A stretch of DNA of 6,443 nucleotides from Acidobacteriota bacterium (GTDB lineage Bacteria > Acidobacteriota > Terriglobia > UBA7540): assembly GCA_021789565.1 (NCBI GenBank), contig JAJYJL010000498.1, positions 1-6,443 of the forward strand, written 5' to 3'. The notes beneath the pieces were generated by a model. That model was not told where the DNA came from. It ran no database searches and worked only from the letters and a program-made list of their open reading frames with translations. The position numbers and the translations under genes are program-made. Positions 6,327 through 6,443 of the stretch are shown here, in pieces (within the stretch, counting starts at the first letter, position 1; each line of letters opens with the position of its first letter).

Positions 6327-6443
6327 TTAACTGCTGGCAACCGGAAGCTGGACCGGCTGCTGCAGTGTGAAGTCCAACACGGTTTCACTGGGCACGTGGA
6401 CCTGCTGGCCGTGCGTCAAGACCGTACTGGCGGCTCCTGCGCC
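6327..6443 (-). CDS. C-terminal end of an unidentified protein (N-terminus beyond right edge)
   Basis: On the minus strand the frame runs from the right edge to a TAA at 6329-6327, leaving 38 residues. They begin GAGAASTVLTHGQQVHVPSE and end with a TVLDFTLQQP-type segment and QLPVASS. A Gly/Ala-rich stretch followed by a 'VPSETVLDF.L.QP' tail is, from memory, a recurring end of glycine-rich hypothetical proteins in Acidobacteria, often secreted or membrane-linked. The fragment is too short to assign a domain or function. It converges on arsC with 51 bp between the stops. Confidence 0.6.
   Translation of the reverse strand, partial: GAGAASTVLTHGQQVHVPSETVLDFTLQQPVQLPVASS

Overview
The window most likely comes from a bacterial chromosome of an acidobacterium or a similar soil bacterium. 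The placement is an inference. It rests on moderately high G+C, a GMC oxidoreductase paired with a gluconate-2-dehydrogenase-subunit-3-like protein, and a partial right-edge protein whose tail resembles acidobacterial glycine-rich envelope proteins. No rRNA or marker gene is present to settle it. Nothing suggests phage, insertion sequence, CRISPR or plasmid functions.

Left third (1-2600, all on the minus strand). A tRNA-Leu(UAG) gene with encoded CCA (2597-2513) is followed by a two-gene unit. This unit has a cytoplasmic-looking FAD-dependent GMC dehydrogenase with a four-cysteine cluster motif (2322-622), then a twin-arginine small subunit (584 to beyond the left edge). They probably form a periplasmic sugar or alcohol dehydrogenase in which the small subunit carries the large one through the Tat pathway. 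A sigma70-like promoter abuts the GMC start codon, so the mRNA is predicted to be leaderless. A tandem 14-bp repeat lies just upstream of that promoter.

Middle (2727-3377, plus strand). A YiiM-like MOSC-domain protein is transcribed divergently from the tRNA. It has no obvious functional link to its neighbours.

Right half (3486-6275, plus strand). This is a compact arsenic-resistance operon, arsR-arsM-acr3-arsC. A strong promoter (TTGACA, 17 bp, AATAAT) is overlapped by a near-perfect 11+2+11 bp inverted repeat that is the obvious candidate ArsR operator. ArsC reduces arsenate to arsenite, Acr3 exports arsenite, ArsM methylates it, and ArsR should derepress the set. arsR and arsM overlap by ATGA. 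ArsR has only a vicinal Cys pair as an evident sensor site, which raises the question of whether it senses methylarsenite as well as, or instead of, arsenite.

Right edge (6327-6443, minus strand). This is the C-terminal end of a protein converging on arsC, with only 51 bp between the two genes.

No gene-free stretch exceeds 300 bases. The longest are 2323-2512 (promoter plus tandem repeat), 3378-3521 (ars promoter and operator) and 2598-2726 (tRNA promoter). I did not find a clearly novel system. The most testable points are the leaderless promoters, the ars operator, the ArsR sensor type and the Cys cluster in the GMC enzyme.
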